The translations under genes and the position numbers were made by a program. Shown piece by piece: positions 19,017 through 30,799 of a DNA stretch of 64,000 bases. Below the pieces are notes generated by a model that did no database searches, was not told where the DNA came from, and saw only the letters and a list, made by a program, of their open reading frames with translations. Origin of the DNA: Porpolomopsis calyptriformis (taxonomy: Eukaryota > Basidiomycota > Agaricomycetes > Agaricales > Hygrophoraceae); the NCBI GenBank assembly GCA_951640195.1, contig OX621167.1:2046001-2110000 (forward strand), read 5' to 3'. Within the stretch, counting starts at the first letter, position 1, and every line of letters begins with the position of its first letter.

Positions 19017-20459
19017 ATGAGCATGCTAAAACTTCCCAACGAGCTTTTCCCCCAAATATTCAGTAACTTGGATGTGGCGGATCTATTCGCTCTATTCAGG
19101 TCTTGCAGACGCTTGAACATCCTCGCGACCTCTTGCTTTCTCTCTCGCTGCAATATACCCAATCCAGATAACGCCATCACATATCCCATCTATGGATGTC
19201 CCCAACTCCTTCCCTTTCTCAGGATCTCAACCTTGCTCACTTCGACTAAATATCTCCGCGCGTTTGTCTCCGCTGGCAATTGTTTGGAGGAACTCCGTGG
19301 ACTGGAACGTTTAGTGGCCAAATTATCATCCGTGAGATGTGTGCATCTTTCCATGCAGGAAACTTTCTGGAGCCCAGTGGATGAAGCTCATTTTGTCAAG
19401 GCCCTCCACTGTCTCCTCACCAGCATCATTTCCAGATCCTGCGAAACATTGCAGATTTGCCATATTCCCAACCCAAATTATACGAATGAACAGAAAACGC
19501 AACATATCTATTCATTGAAACGCCGTTCCAGCCTCACCACATCATTGCGGCGGATGTTGGGAAAACCCTCACCAACCAATGACATCTATGATATTGTCTT
19601 GCCAGGCACCCTCCACACTTCCAAGTTGACAAATCTTTGGGTATCTTCAATTTCACTTCTTGATCCCTCATTTCTGCGGTGGACCACCGAACTCATCAAT
19701 ACCTCCCCTATCAACCATCTTACCCTCGAAAACGCACACTCAACATCTTTCCCCTGGGATGACTTCCTTTCCGGTATCCATTGCACAACCCTGTCCGAAT
19801 TTTGCATCCAAGACTCTGTTCATCGATTCTCACTCTGTTCAGTTACCACTTTCCTTGCTCGCCACCAAGATATCATTTCTCTCGATTGTCAGGGTTTATT
19901 TCGAGGTGTTCATGGTAAACCCCCCAAACTTTTTCTTCCACGGCTTACCAAACTGGCATCATGCTACGGATCCATTGTACACCTTCTGAAAGACATCTCT
20001 GCATTCCCCTCTCTTCGTGAAATCTGCCTCAATCTTTATCCAAGTAATCGCATCAGGTCATTTGACCCCACCATCATGAACAATGCGTTGGCATGCATGG
20101 CACGCTGTCCTAACGAGATTGAGCTATTCCTCGAGTTTAACCACAATGACCATGCTCTCCTTGCTTGGCTTGACGTTGATGTCAATGATGAAAGCAGAAT
20201 TGAGCGTTCATTGGATCACGTCGTTGCCTTGAGAGTGGGCTCCTGGGGCTTTCGTCGTTCGCGGAGAGCCGATATCACAAAGTGGCTATCACTGTTCCCT
20301 GCATTGCGTCTCATAATATTTCAATACTATCGACCGGATGAAAGGGCCTCCTGGTTGAATTTCGCTCATTCAGTCATCCAAGCTTGTTCAAAACTCGAGA
20401 CACTAACCATTAATAGGGAAACTCATTCGGTTGCCACTTGGCTTGCGATGAGGGACTGA
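19017..20459 (+). CDS. F-box protein with divergent leucine-rich C-terminus
   Basis: A single-exon gene of about 480 residues, with ATG at 19017 or 19023. The open frame extends upstream to a GTG, but the F-box begins at the ATG. The N-terminal F-box reads MLKLPNELFPQIFSNLDVAD LFALFRSCRRLN (about residues 3-40). The rest is a poorly conserved, leucine-rich region with spaced LTNLWV, LTLENA, LPRLTKL and LREICLNLYP segments, as in many agaricomycete F-box/LRR-like proteins. It probably serves as the substrate receptor of an SCF ubiquitin ligase. The target is unknown. Confidence 0.75.
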   Translation: MSMLKLPNELFPQIFSNLDVADLFALFRSCRRLNILATSCFLSRCNIPNPDNAITYPIYGCPQLLPFLRISTLLTSTKYLRAFVSAGNCLEELRGLERLVAKLSSVRCVHLSMQETFWSPVDEAHFVKALHCLLTSIISRSCETLQICHIPNPNYTNEQKTQHIYSLKRRSSLTTSLRRMLGKPSPTNDIYDIVLPGTLHTSKLTNLWVSSISLLDPSFLRWTTELINTSPINHLTLENAHSTSFPWDDFLSGIHCTTLSEFCIQDSVHRFSLCSVTTFLARHQDIISLDCQGLFRGVHGKPPKLFLPRLTKLASCYGSIVHLLKDISAFPSLREICLNLYPSNRIRSFDPTIMNNALACMARCPNEIELFLEFNHNDHALLAWLDVDVNDESRIERSLDHVVALRVGSWGFRRSRRADITKWLSLFPALRLIIFQYYRPDERASWLNFAHSVIQACSKLETLTINRETHSVATWLAMRD

Positions 20460-20639
20460 GTCTCGTCAACCGAAGGAGCTGCGGCATTCTGTTACCCCTT
20501 GATCCATCTTGTCTGTTTGCTGAGAGCAATAAAATCTTTAATCCATTAGGACGGGAGTGTTCCTCAGCGGTCGGTATCTCATATTCTATACTGTACCTAC
20601 ACTCGGGCATTAATACAGAGTGCATATAAGTGCGTCAAT

Positions 20640-21871
20640 TCAGTCAGATTTTTGTCTACTAGCTACCGTTTGCCACCTTCCCAATGAATGATTAATCCTC
20701 AATACAAGTAAATCCCTGAGCATCTGCAGAGAATCCGTCAAAACATTCAATTTACTCCCTGCAACCTCGTGCCAATCTACGGAAACCTCGCCCACCGGAA
20801 TGTGCAGGTGCTTGGCCAGAAGTATTAGCTCCACATCGAATATCCAGGTCGTGAGATGTTGCATCGGGAATATTCTTTGCGCGGCTGCCCGAGAAAAGAG
20901 TTTGAATCCGCATTGGGTATCGCGGATGTGGCCCACGCCAACTATCCGGAGTATGGTGTGCAATCCATACATGAGGATGTTGCGCAAGAGAGAGCGCTAG
21001 AAAAGTCGAAAGCCGTAAGACATCCACGCCAGAAAATGCAGACAATATATCCTGTTACCTTTACCACAGCTTCGGTCTTTACTAGATGCGCTCTGCTCCC
21101 AATTACCATCGCAGCACCACGATCTGGCGCCAGCTCGTCCATCGCTTTCCACAGAATTTCCAAATCCTCGAATCGACTGGCACCGTCAGCGTCGACCATT
21201 AATAGTCTCTCCCCCCTCCCAGACAACATCCCATGTCTGACGGCACCCCCCTTCCCCAGGTTCCTTTCTAGCGTCACCACCCTGACCTCACTCTTCGGAT
21301 ACTTACACGCCAGATCGAGGGAGGCCGCCGATGTACCGTCCGAGGAACCATCATCGACGATGATGATCTCGTATGTACGCTTGCCCTTCGTCTTTGTCGC
21401 CTGGAGATGTGCGATGGTGGTCGAGAGCATAGAGGGAAGACGGGCGGTTTCGTTGTAGGCGGGTATCACGACCGTCAGGTCCATGGTGGCTGGATCGGCC
21501 AGCGACGGCAGCGGTTTCGGTTTAACGGTGGCAGAACCATACGATCGGTATTTTGTTTCTGAATCGAGGGTAACTATTGGAGGAGGCGACAAGACGACAA
21601 GCACTAAATAGAACTGCAAAGCATTAACGGTGAATCGTGGCGCGAATGATAGGTCAACGATGATGGTGGCATGATCAGTGCTGGGAGTGGAACCCAGTCC
21701 CAGAGCAATCGTCCTCGCGATGGCGCAAGCTAATCTTGCCCATACGCTCGAAGAACAAGGATGAACGGGTGTTCATCATGACTGGGGGGGGAAGTCATGA
21801 ATAAAGTAACTCACGAATAACACAATGCTCGCCAGCACAAAGCCAGCACCATACACGAGTATTTGGTCCAT
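20640..21871 (-). CDS. ALG5: Dolichyl-phosphate beta-glucosyltransferase ALG5
   Basis: Three exons: 21871-21815, 21613-21059 and 20996-20640. Exon 1 (19 codons, MDQILVYGAGFVLASIVLF) and the start of exon 2 (FYLVLVVL) form one N-terminal membrane helix, as expected for the ER enzyme that makes dolichyl-phosphate glucose from UDP-glucose for N-glycan assembly. The GT2-type catalytic domain is clear: VVIPAYNETARLPSML, IIIVDDGSSDGT, the VDADGASRFEDL block, MVIGSRAHL, and after the second intron RSLLRNILMYG, GHIRDTQCGFKLF, TWIFDVELILLAKHLHIPV and VSVDWHEVAGSKLN. It appears complete and intact. Confidence 0.95.
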
Positions 21872-22181
21872 AAATAATCAGCTATGAGTTATTTCTATCA
21901 TGCATGCAAGGTTTAGTTTGGTGGCAAAGTTTTTCCGAAATCTTGAGGTATAACGGAGGTTTGAGAGAATTCGACCTGTTGAGTGGCAGGAGATTGTTTT
22001 TTTCGTGGCTCATCACGTGAACTTGCATTTGAAAGGTGCATGTGCTCGACACGGTCTAAACATCCACCACTCGGAAACAAACGATGAGCAGACACTGTAT
22101 TTCCAAGGAATGGGTTACAACATATGGATAAGCTAAGTCGTTTAGAGATGAAAAGTTACAGTAGACAAACAAAGTATTATT
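21872..22181. other. No gene seen (310 bp)
   Basis: Short interval between ALG5's 5' end and the 3' end of the Ran-binding protein gene. Only chance frames are present. Confidence 0.5.
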
Positions 22182-24425
22182 TTACACCAATGGACCAAAT
22201 GCTTCTGTAGTAATTGGAATGTATGCATTGATCTCATCCAATAACTCTTGCGCAACTTTAGCGCTCGCGACCTGGTAGAAAAAGAGTTTCAGCTCTCGAC
22301 ACTCCACAATTGACCAGAGAGCTTACTCTCAAATTGTAATGCTTAGTGGCACCATTGTCTTCGATGATACTGAATCTCAGATATCGCGGATCTTGGGCGA
22401 GGAAACACCGCATTCCACGGAACAGGGTGCAATTCAAGAGCAGCGTATAAACTGCTTCCTTCCGCATCACTGTTGGTTATCATTCATTTGCGTCAGCGCT
22501 TAGTTGACAAAGGCAACGAGTTCAATACCGACCTAATCGAGCCCCGCTACCGTCGCATTTTCGGGCGTTTAGTTTCATTGTGCCCGTTCCTCGTTCTTTC
22601 CATTGGCCTTCTGAACTGAGCACGAACAACTTTCCGCGGACTTGATATATGGTCTCTTCTTCTTCCTCTCCCGTTGAGACTGCGGGAGAAAAGTAAACGA
22701 TGACGTCGGAACGACAAAGACGGCGTATACGTACTTTCTTTCTCCGTAAGGACCAATTTGCTCTTCTCCTCTCCGCTGTCTACTTCGTTCTCCTTATCTT
22801 TTCCTGCTCTCAACTTTTCCCCAAAACTGAGAGGCTTGTTTTCCTCTTCGTCGTCAGCACCGCTATCACCAGCGCCGCCAGAACTGGTTGCATTCAACCT
22901 TGGATTTCTTTCCAGCGAACTTCTCGATGACCCGCCACTCGGGGATTCTGGCCGCGCACGCTTCGGCACATGGAATCCTTGTACTCCTCCCGTCGCGTAG
23001 GATGAGAACGCGTTCACATTGGCAGGGTTGGCTCGCCTTGTTGGCGATTTCTTGCTCCTTATTTTCGAAGCTGGCCCTGATCCTAGAGGCGGAGACTTTG
23101 AGCGTACAGACGCTGGTGGTGACCCTGACCTCAGTGGGAGATCGACCTTGGGCAACTTAACTACAGGTGACTTGACTGTAGGTGCCACCTGCTTTGTTTC
23201 ATCTGGCGCAAGAACCGGTGGCATGGATGGTTTCGCAGCAGCAGATGCGAAGGTGGGGAAGGGCGAAGACGAGGAAGAACTAGGTGAGAGCGAGGGTGAA
23301 GTGGGAGATACCTTCTTGAAGATATTTCGGCCTTTGACAGCAGCAAAGGGTGAAGCCGAGGAGGTGGCATACGCCATAAAGCCACTCTAAATATTTAATT
23401 CGTAAGCAGAGATAATCGATGTATTTGTAACGACCTACCAATTTGAAGGCCGAATCAGAAGATGGTTCCTTAGACGGGGAAGATTCAGATTCAGGGGGTG
23501 GAGAGGGCCTTTTGGTTTCTCGGGGATTGTCATCCTTATCGGAGTCATCTCTCTGTCGCTTCAGAGGTTCTGGGGCAACATCGCGTTTAAGTAGATTGCC
23601 ACTGATCGCACGAGCTCCAAACTTCCGCTTCAAACCCTTTTCCTTTTCTTTTTCGGCCCCGTCAGAATCAGAGTCAGGGCGACCGACGAGTGATACAGGC
23701 TCATTTAACGGGCTGGTACCCGCCGCCTGATCATCTTCGTGCGAGTCTGCCGCAGAGTCCTGCGAGCTGTCAGCACTATCGGGAGGTACGGTGGCATCTT
23801 TATCCTTCGCACTGGGTGGTACTTCGGGGACGGGAGGTTCCTCCGCAGGGACATCTTCGGCATCCGCATCGCCAGAAGTTGGATCGTCATCCACATTGCG
23901 ATCTGCCTCTTGGACAACCTTCAAGGGATTTTGCCAATTAAGGTCCTCAACCCCTTGGCTGATCTGCCGGACTTTAATTTCGTGAGGGGGTGATATGCTC
24001 AGAGGGGGTGAGTTAGTAGACGGTGGAGTTTTCGCCCCCGGAACTGTGTCTTCCTCTTCCTCCGTGGCATCCAAATGGACCCTATTCTTCTTGGCTGGGG
24101 TCCGACGATCCTTGGGCTCTTGAGGTTCTTGATCGGCCTCCTGCATAGCTGGTGAGCGATGACCAACGGGAGTGTGTTCTGACTCACTGCAACTTCAGCC
24201 TTCGGTGTGGCCGGTTCTAGTGAGACCTCTCTTTCTCGCTTCCTTGAGAGCTTCAAGTCTGTTCATCCGACGAGGGACAGGTGAGCGATTGAACAAGCAG
24301 ACAATTGGAGGACTTGATAAGCACTGACCGCATTCTGAAGGGGACGGGGGAGATGACGAGAGACCATTTTCCCTCGGTTCTGCTGGTAGATTGGGTGTGT
24401 TGTGGCCAGAGGCTTGTTCAGTCAT
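22182..24425 (-). CDS. Ran-binding protein of the RanBP3/Yrb2 type
   Basis: From ATG at 24425 (MTEQASGHNTP) the exons splice through REREVSLEPATPKAEV, DRRTPAKKNRVHLD and a long acidic/Ser/Pro region to SGFMAYATSSASPFAAVKG and SSPSGGS-type linkers, then a C-terminal Ran-binding domain. The RanBD1 parts are spread over three exons: GEEEEETIYQVRGKLF, EGQWKERGTGTMKLNARK, then MRKEAVYTLLLNCTLFRGM and RYLRFSIIEDNG, ending VASAKVAQELLDEIN to TAA at 22182-22184. FKxSGF...A-type spacing before the domain resembles the FG-like region of Yrb2. It is likely a nuclear cofactor for CRM1-dependent export that binds RanGTP. All inferred introns are GT-AG. Confidence 0.88.
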
Positions 24426-24607
24426 GGTGGTGCGTGTAAGAGGAAAGGTTGAAGTGGACGGGCCTGGCTGAATCGGCTAATCCCGTCTTTGTGGCTCATC
24501 ACCCAAATCGAGTGAAGTCAGTTTTGTCGAGAGAATGATGTTGCATTAATTATCGATACACTGCAGTAGATACCTAGTAGCCCCCAGAAATCGTAGTTAT
24601 GTAGACA

Positions 24608-27600
24608 TTATGATAGTTCCTTCCCTAACGGTGTTCGTCTCCGTCGCTCGTCTGCGACGGCCAACATACCTCGAAGGTTTCGTTCAAGTACGGGCTTCGT
24701 CAAAACACTAAAGCCACAGCAAGTTAGTTATATTCGTGTGAAGCACCAACTGAAGCACATACTGATCTGCCCCAGCGTCCAAGTACTCCTTTTGATCAGT
24801 GAGTAGGGCATTCCCTATCGACTAGTGAGCACCCGGCGGTCATTCATTCAAAGAATATTTACCAGTCACTCCGACCACGAAATCGTGCCGCCCCAGATCT
24901 CTCAACTTTTCGACGACCTTGAGGCCAGACATGACTGGCATCTGGTTGTCTAGAAACACAACTGCAAACCTATTTTCCGAGCCGATCGAGCTTAGCTGCT
25001 CCAATATAGGACTAGTGCCACCAGAAGTATCATTCAAGGCAGACATCTGGTCCGTTCCCAAGATCATGTTGAGCGCTAGCTCTCCATTCTCCGCGGTTGC
25101 CACATTACATCCCAGCCGCGCCAGCATCCGCTTCATGAGTGTACGCGTCAAAGGATCGTCATCTACAACGAGAACTTCCAGACCAGACTCAAAGACGGTC
25201 GGAGGGTTCGATGCGAGACTTCGACTGCTGGCCGAGAGAAATGACGATCGGCGCATGTGGGAATGGTCAGGAGGGAAGGAGTTGACCTCAAAGGAATGGG
25301 TCCGGGTTTCAGGTAAACTTGGGCACCCCGACGATGAGCGCTTGGGTGACAAGAAAGACGGCCGTTCATGAAGGGAGGGGTGATCCAGTGACTCAGGAGA
25401 AAGCTCCTCTGACGAAGGGGATGAATAAGGAGGAATGTGTACTTTACAGGTAGGGAGATCCCTGATGTCAGGATCAAGTGAGGCCGATTTGTGACTGTGA
25501 AGGACGAGTTCAACACGGCCCCCTGGACAACCCATTCAATGGGACATAACAACCATCATTTCAAGGTACCATACCTTGTTCCATTAAGCTGTGAAGTGCA
25601 GAAGATGATTGCGTTGACGCCGGTCGTTGCTTTGGTGAAACATTGGGGGCCGCGGCTTCTAGACCCATCGTGTCAGCATTTCGCATATACTCTGCAACAT
25701 GTGTATCATTTCCCGCTGCTTGCAAAACCTCGAGATCAGAGGTCAATAATCCTCCTGCGCCCAGCGAGGGTGGCCATTGTGAGGCAAAAGTTTTCGCACC
25801 CACACCCAGAGCTGCAGGTAAATATTAGGGCAACAATTAGTTTCTCCAGATGAGAACTCACGCAGTTCAACCCAGAAAGTCGAACCTTTGCCAACTTGGG
25901 ACCGGACACCCAATCGCCCGCCAGTTAGCTTGACAATCTGTCGAACGAGTGCCAAACCAAGGCCAGTGCCTTTCCCACCTAAATCATATTGATATAAGCA
26001 ACATGAATTTGTAACAGAAGGTTGGATAAAACCTTGCTCTCGCCCTTGTTCCGTCTGGTTAAACGCGGCTGGAAACGTGACTGGCTTAACAGAGGGGAAA
26101 AGACCAGGTTGAACATCCTCACAGAATAGTTTGCTCTCCACAATATCTTTCGGTCGTATACCATAACCAGTATCGGTGACTTCGATGCGGACGACGATCC
26201 TTTCCAACGGTGAAGCTGGCTTTTCATGACTGAGATTATGTTCTTTAAGATAGTCTGTAGAGAGTGGGCGCGGGCAGACCCCATCTCCGTGAGGAGACAC
26301 TCGTGTCTCATTTGGTTCTTGAGAGATTGATATGCCAGATGGCGGATAGATATCAAACGGAATAGAGGGCATTACGAGTCGTGTCGAAATCATTAGCTTG
26401 CCTCCAGCAGGAGTAAATTTACATGCGTTGCTGTTAGACAATCTGGTTAGACGAGCGTCGCATGAGTTGACACGGCAACTAACCTCGCCAGATTTGTGAT
26501 AATCTGTCTCAGACGGGTTTCGTCTCCCACAACAACGCCATCACCATCGGGGTGCGTTTCCAGACATTCCCTGATTGATTCAAGACTTTCTCCGGCGGCC
26601 TCGTATGCTGCATATCTCGCGATCTGAATGACGGGTCACTATTCGGAGCCATGAGTATATCAATAAATGATGATGCATACCCAATCAATGTTCGGATCCA
26701 GACTCGTGACAAAGTCCAACCGTCTTGCATCCGTAGCAAGGCGAAGCGGGATGAACAAGGATCGCATTGTTTGGTGGAAAGCGTAGGGCTTTGAAGTAGC
26801 TGGATATCAGCCATCAAAACATATGACAGGAAAAGCGGCCATACCTTCGAAACCGACTCAAACCGTCCACTGTCCATCCGATTACTGGATCATAAGATGA
26901 ATTTTAAATTTTCACGCCAATGAGACGTCGCTCACAAATCCAATACATCATTTAGTACTGTTCATGGGATCAGGGAAAGTAATGAAGCGATTTTTAACGG
27001 CTTACCCTTTGACATCATGTTTAGGCTACCTTCCAGAGCCTTGAATTCAATTTCCTGTGTCTTGTCAACAATCCCCGATGCTTCCATGTTTTGAACGGCC
27101 AAGACTGCGATGAGAATCATGAGTCACGGGCGCATCATTGCGGAGCACTACGCACGAGCAGTATTCAAAGGAACACGGACTTGTGCTAGGCCAAAGGTAA
27201 GCCGACGTGAACGTTATCATGGAGTGTGCAACTTATCATGGAACACATATCTACGAACAATAGGTTATCATTTCGACCATCGGCTGGAATACGCATAAAC
27301 TCACGACGTTAGCCTTCGCTTCGAATCAGATGCTTTGCGTTCGTTGATCTGCGCCTTTTGAGTGGCTTTATATTGCATTTTCAATTGGTCGCGAAGGTTG
27401 TAGAGTCGACGTTCGGACTGAAAAGGATTCAGTAACCCTACCAATGTGAAATGCTAGACGCACATTTTCCCTAACATAGTGTACATATAGAAGGAAGGTC
27501 TGATAAACCACAAAACTGATCATAACTGAATCAGGAATGTCAGTAAGGTCAAAGGAATCGTTATAAACATTTACCTCTTGTCCAAGGCACATGTATCGGC

Positions 27601-29015
27601 GCGATAAGTGAACATGAACTTAACAAGGCAATCAGCGTTATGACGCTAGTCGTGGAAGACAGGTCGTACACAAGGAAGAAAGAAAGAGCCCCGAGCGTTG
27701 CTGTGAAACGATTCAATTTCAATCCGAATAGCGAAATTGTCTGAAGGCCTGACGCGTAGCTGTAGATTCAATGTCAGATTAACAAGGAGGAACTACCAGA
27801 GCAGAGAAACTTTACTAGAATAAGCCTAAGAAATCCCTGGCTCCACAGGGTACAAGAGCTCTCGAGCCATAGAACCCACAAATGAACCTGAATACACCAG
27901 GCCAAGTTAGCGCAAGGGAGACACCCAGTTACCGGCAGAGGACCGACATGAAGCTAACTTGATACATTGCCCTGATACAAACGCTCAGAATTGTTGAACG
28001 TTGCACCCAGCTGTGAGAAGTGACTCACCAACACCAAGTCGATATGCCGAGGAAAACTTGGTAAAATATGGGACGATCTTGAGGTTTGTAAATTTGAGTG
28101 TTGGTATGATACCATTCGTAATATAAACAGAATTTACCTCGCGGGAAATCGTACATCACCATAAACAATACAGGTATGGAAAACACAGGCGCGACCTAAT
28201 TATCCACGTTCAGCCCCAAGGAATAATGAATAGAAGAGATTTACCGCTCCGAGGAAAATTTTGTCTGGGAGTACCCATGGCCGAGGATTAAATACACATC
28301 CGAGAATCCAATTGATAATTAGGAACAGCGACGACCACAGAGCAAGGGGCTGAAATACCATGAGTGCCAATCGGACAAAGTCCGTTCACTCACTCACTTT
28401 GCGAACAAACCAATTCTCCTGAGCATATTGTTGCTCGTATTTTTCATCCAGAAATCGGGAACTGAAAAATTTCAAGATTGCTGACCATACTCTCCACCGA
28501 ACGACAACCAGCAACGCGACCGATGACCAGAGTCCATCGCGAGCCATGACACTCTCGCGATCTATGCTGGGGGCATATTGACGGCTTTCACCCGACTTCT
28601 CGGGACTTGCTTCAAGTTCCGAATGACAGGTAGAGGAATTCATTTCCTCCGACCACACACGATCAACGACGATTTCGTCTACTTCCTCGATGGCTATGCC
28701 GGGCTCGTGTTTTATTTCTGGGCTGGCGGTACTTTCTGCGCTTTTGTCGCCATGTGCCGATGAACTCGACACGGCGGTCGTGCCAATACGTTTGACGAAG
28801 CCAGCCCAAAATACACGGAAGACAGACTGCGTCTGCCTTGCAAGACCAGACCCATTGGACTGAAGAACTGGAGGAGGGAGTATAGCGTTGACCGTATTCG
28901 CTGGGGAACTACAATGAGATAGTGTTTGAGCAACGGTTGTTCCGTTGGCGCTCGTCCGCAAAGATGGCATAGGTAGCTCCTCAGTCCATTGGCGTGGACG
29001 TGGCGAGTGCCGCAT
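24608..29015 (-). CDS. Multi-TM hybrid histidine kinase with C-terminal receiver
   Basis: A large multi-exon gene. A Ser/Pro-rich cytoplasmic N-terminus (first in-frame ATG at 29015, MRHSPRPRQWT) is followed by about six membrane segments (LWSSLFLIINWILGCVF, VAPVFSIPVLFMVM, IFYQVFLGISTW, a FICGFYG segment, LGALSFFLVY...VITLIALLSS, SFVVYQTFLLYVHYVREN). A coiled linker (RRLYNLRDQLKMQYKATQKA), the H-box (SYVFHEVRVPLNTALLAVQN), the HATPase N-box (IITNLASNACKFTP), G1 (EVTDTGYGI) and G2 (GGKGTGLGLALVRQIV), and a receiver (VLVVDDDPLTR, phospho-acceptor Asp in FLDNQMPVMSG, Lys in LTKPVLE) follow. The last exons (NALLTDQKEYLDAGAD, HVLTKPVLERNL) end at TAA 24608-24610. It probably feeds a stress-type phosphorelay. 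At least 12 exons; exact exons between 27590 and 28400 are approximate. Confidence 0.85.
27183..27236 (-). other. Candidate AT-AC intron (54 bp) in the histidine kinase H-box
   Basis: Read on the minus strand, CAT G is followed by ATAAGTTGCAC and the intron would end CCTAGCAC before AA GTC CGT. Removing it gives CAT GAA GTC CGT (H-E-V-R). The 5' end ATAAGT differs from the fungal GTAAGT consensus only at base 1, and GGCTTACC near the 3' end is a good branch-point match, so this would be a U2-type AT-AC intron. No GT-AG pair gives an open in-frame H-box here. An assembly error at the first base is the main alternative. Confidence 0.6.
27237..27250 (-). other. 14-nt micro-exon carrying the phospho-acceptor histidine
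   Basis: On the minus strand the exon is ATATGTGTTCCATG. It completes TC|A (Ser) from the previous exon and reads TAT GTG TTC CAT G. The upstream intron (27304-27251, 54 bp) is ordinary GT...TAG. The downstream intron is the AT-AC candidate. Only this combination restores SYVFHEVRVPLNTA, the expected H-box. Confidence 0.7.
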
Positions 29016-30799
29016 GGATCTGTGAGCGAAGCTCAAACGAGTGAAAGATCAGGAGGAAAACTGTGTCAGGGTTTCAGTAAGCATTCGCCGCAAGTGGTGA
29101 ATATGTAAGCTGAGTCGGTAGTGAACGGCTCCTATCCTTACACCATAGCCGACATGCATAAATATTTTTCCACTCGGAATGCCTGCCCTTCAGCCGCCGA
29201 GTACATCGCTCATAGGGGGAAAGGCGTCCCAAGAAGAAAATAACCTGTATCAGGATGCTTGGGGAGTTCTCCAACAAGTTGTATCCTTACTATAGTCGAA
29301 GGTGATGCTTTGGCCGTCGCATGTGGAGTTGTACGTCCAATTTTTACTCCTAATATGTGGGTATCAAACTCTCCACTAACGTCACCATTTAACACCATCT
29401 TATATATCCCCTACGGACTCGACCTCCCAACGCAAAGGTTGCTCCGACGGGGTAAATATTCATTACAGGGCTCTCTTGGGTTCCCGTTCAGGTCACCTCC
29501 GTCCAATATTTTCTCGTCTTGCCCAAGCAAGCCATGGAAAAACATGGAGCAACTAAGCTGCTTTACTTGTTATGAAGTTATCCTTCAAAAATGAAACGGA
29601 TAATGTTGATCAGGCGTTGCGAGCCAACCTGTGGTCACAGGTTTGTCTCCTAACATGAATCCTGCTTCAAGACGCGTGAAGAGGTGAATGTATCGTTTGC
29701 GATAAGAGGTCGATTTCTGAATGGAACGGGGGTGATTGTTCAGTTCACTACTTCTCCAGGACCTGATCACGCTCATCGTGTGTTATCATGAAGCATTGTT
29801 TTCTATCGTATTGGAGGGATACATCTCTAGACTAGGTTCCGTCGTGGAGCGATCAGAATTGGCTTTTGCCACCGCTGTCATTTCTCTAGTGGTGTTTGAC
29901 TGGGCATTCAACTTCTATGAATCTCTCCAGCACAAGCGATTCTCGTCAGCTGTGACCGTTCATCTGTAGGCATGGGAAGAAGCTGGTCAACGTGGCTTGC
30001 ATCTTCTAGAATCAAGGTACCGATATTTAAAGTCACAGAAGCAACGATCCTAATTGGTTTGTGGCTCAGCATCTCGCGCTTGTCCAAGATCGGTTCCGCC
30101 ACGGCGTGGGATCACCAAATGGTTGAGGAAGAGTAGCAGATGCAGCCCAGAAGTTGGATTAAGGTTATAAGATAGGCCCTCACCCATTCAACGCGTGTGT
30201 TGGAAAAGCCTAAATTCTAATATCAATCGCACAGCTGTCAGGTAAATGTTGTGTGTCCAGTACTTGTCCTCTCGGTGGACATTGTCTTGTGCATCACACC
30301 TAATAGTACAAAATCGGTGAAAATGTCTACGTGGCAAGGTCCTCAAGCCTAGCGGGAAATAACCTCAGGGGCAACGCTCAAGTATTCGAGTCAAGGTGTT
30401 GTCAATCAACGCACGATTTCGGGCCCGAGCGCCATCCATGATAATCACTTGTTCATATTAGAACTCTAACCATAGTTGTCCTTACAACGCGGTTAAGGTA
30501 AAAGGACTTGAACAATCATTAACACATTCACGAAAACATCGAGTCTGAAGGTAGTACTGTACACGATGAGATTCCTAAAGGTATACCAAGACCCTCTGGC
30601 AAAAACGTATCCAAGTGAACCGCAAAATATTACAACCACATGCTTCACGCTGCATCTCTGCGAAGATCGGAGGAAGGAGGACATACTGGAGCAACAAGTC
30701 GACGAGTAGGGGAACGAAAGGATATGCATAGCTGATTTAGAAAGATGTGATATATGCGAAAGTAATGTCTGTGAAGACCAGGTATACTCGGAGAAAGCA
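29016..30799. other. No supported gene (1.78 kb)
   Basis: Several frames are present but none shows a family signature. A plus frame at about 29736-29969 (no ATG; SELAFATAVISLVVFDWAFNF) could encode one membrane segment and may be a relic of a membrane protein. A minus frame at 30493-30819 is also hydrophobic but overlaps the last exon of the next gene in another frame. I regard the stretch as intergenic or decayed. Confidence 0.45.
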
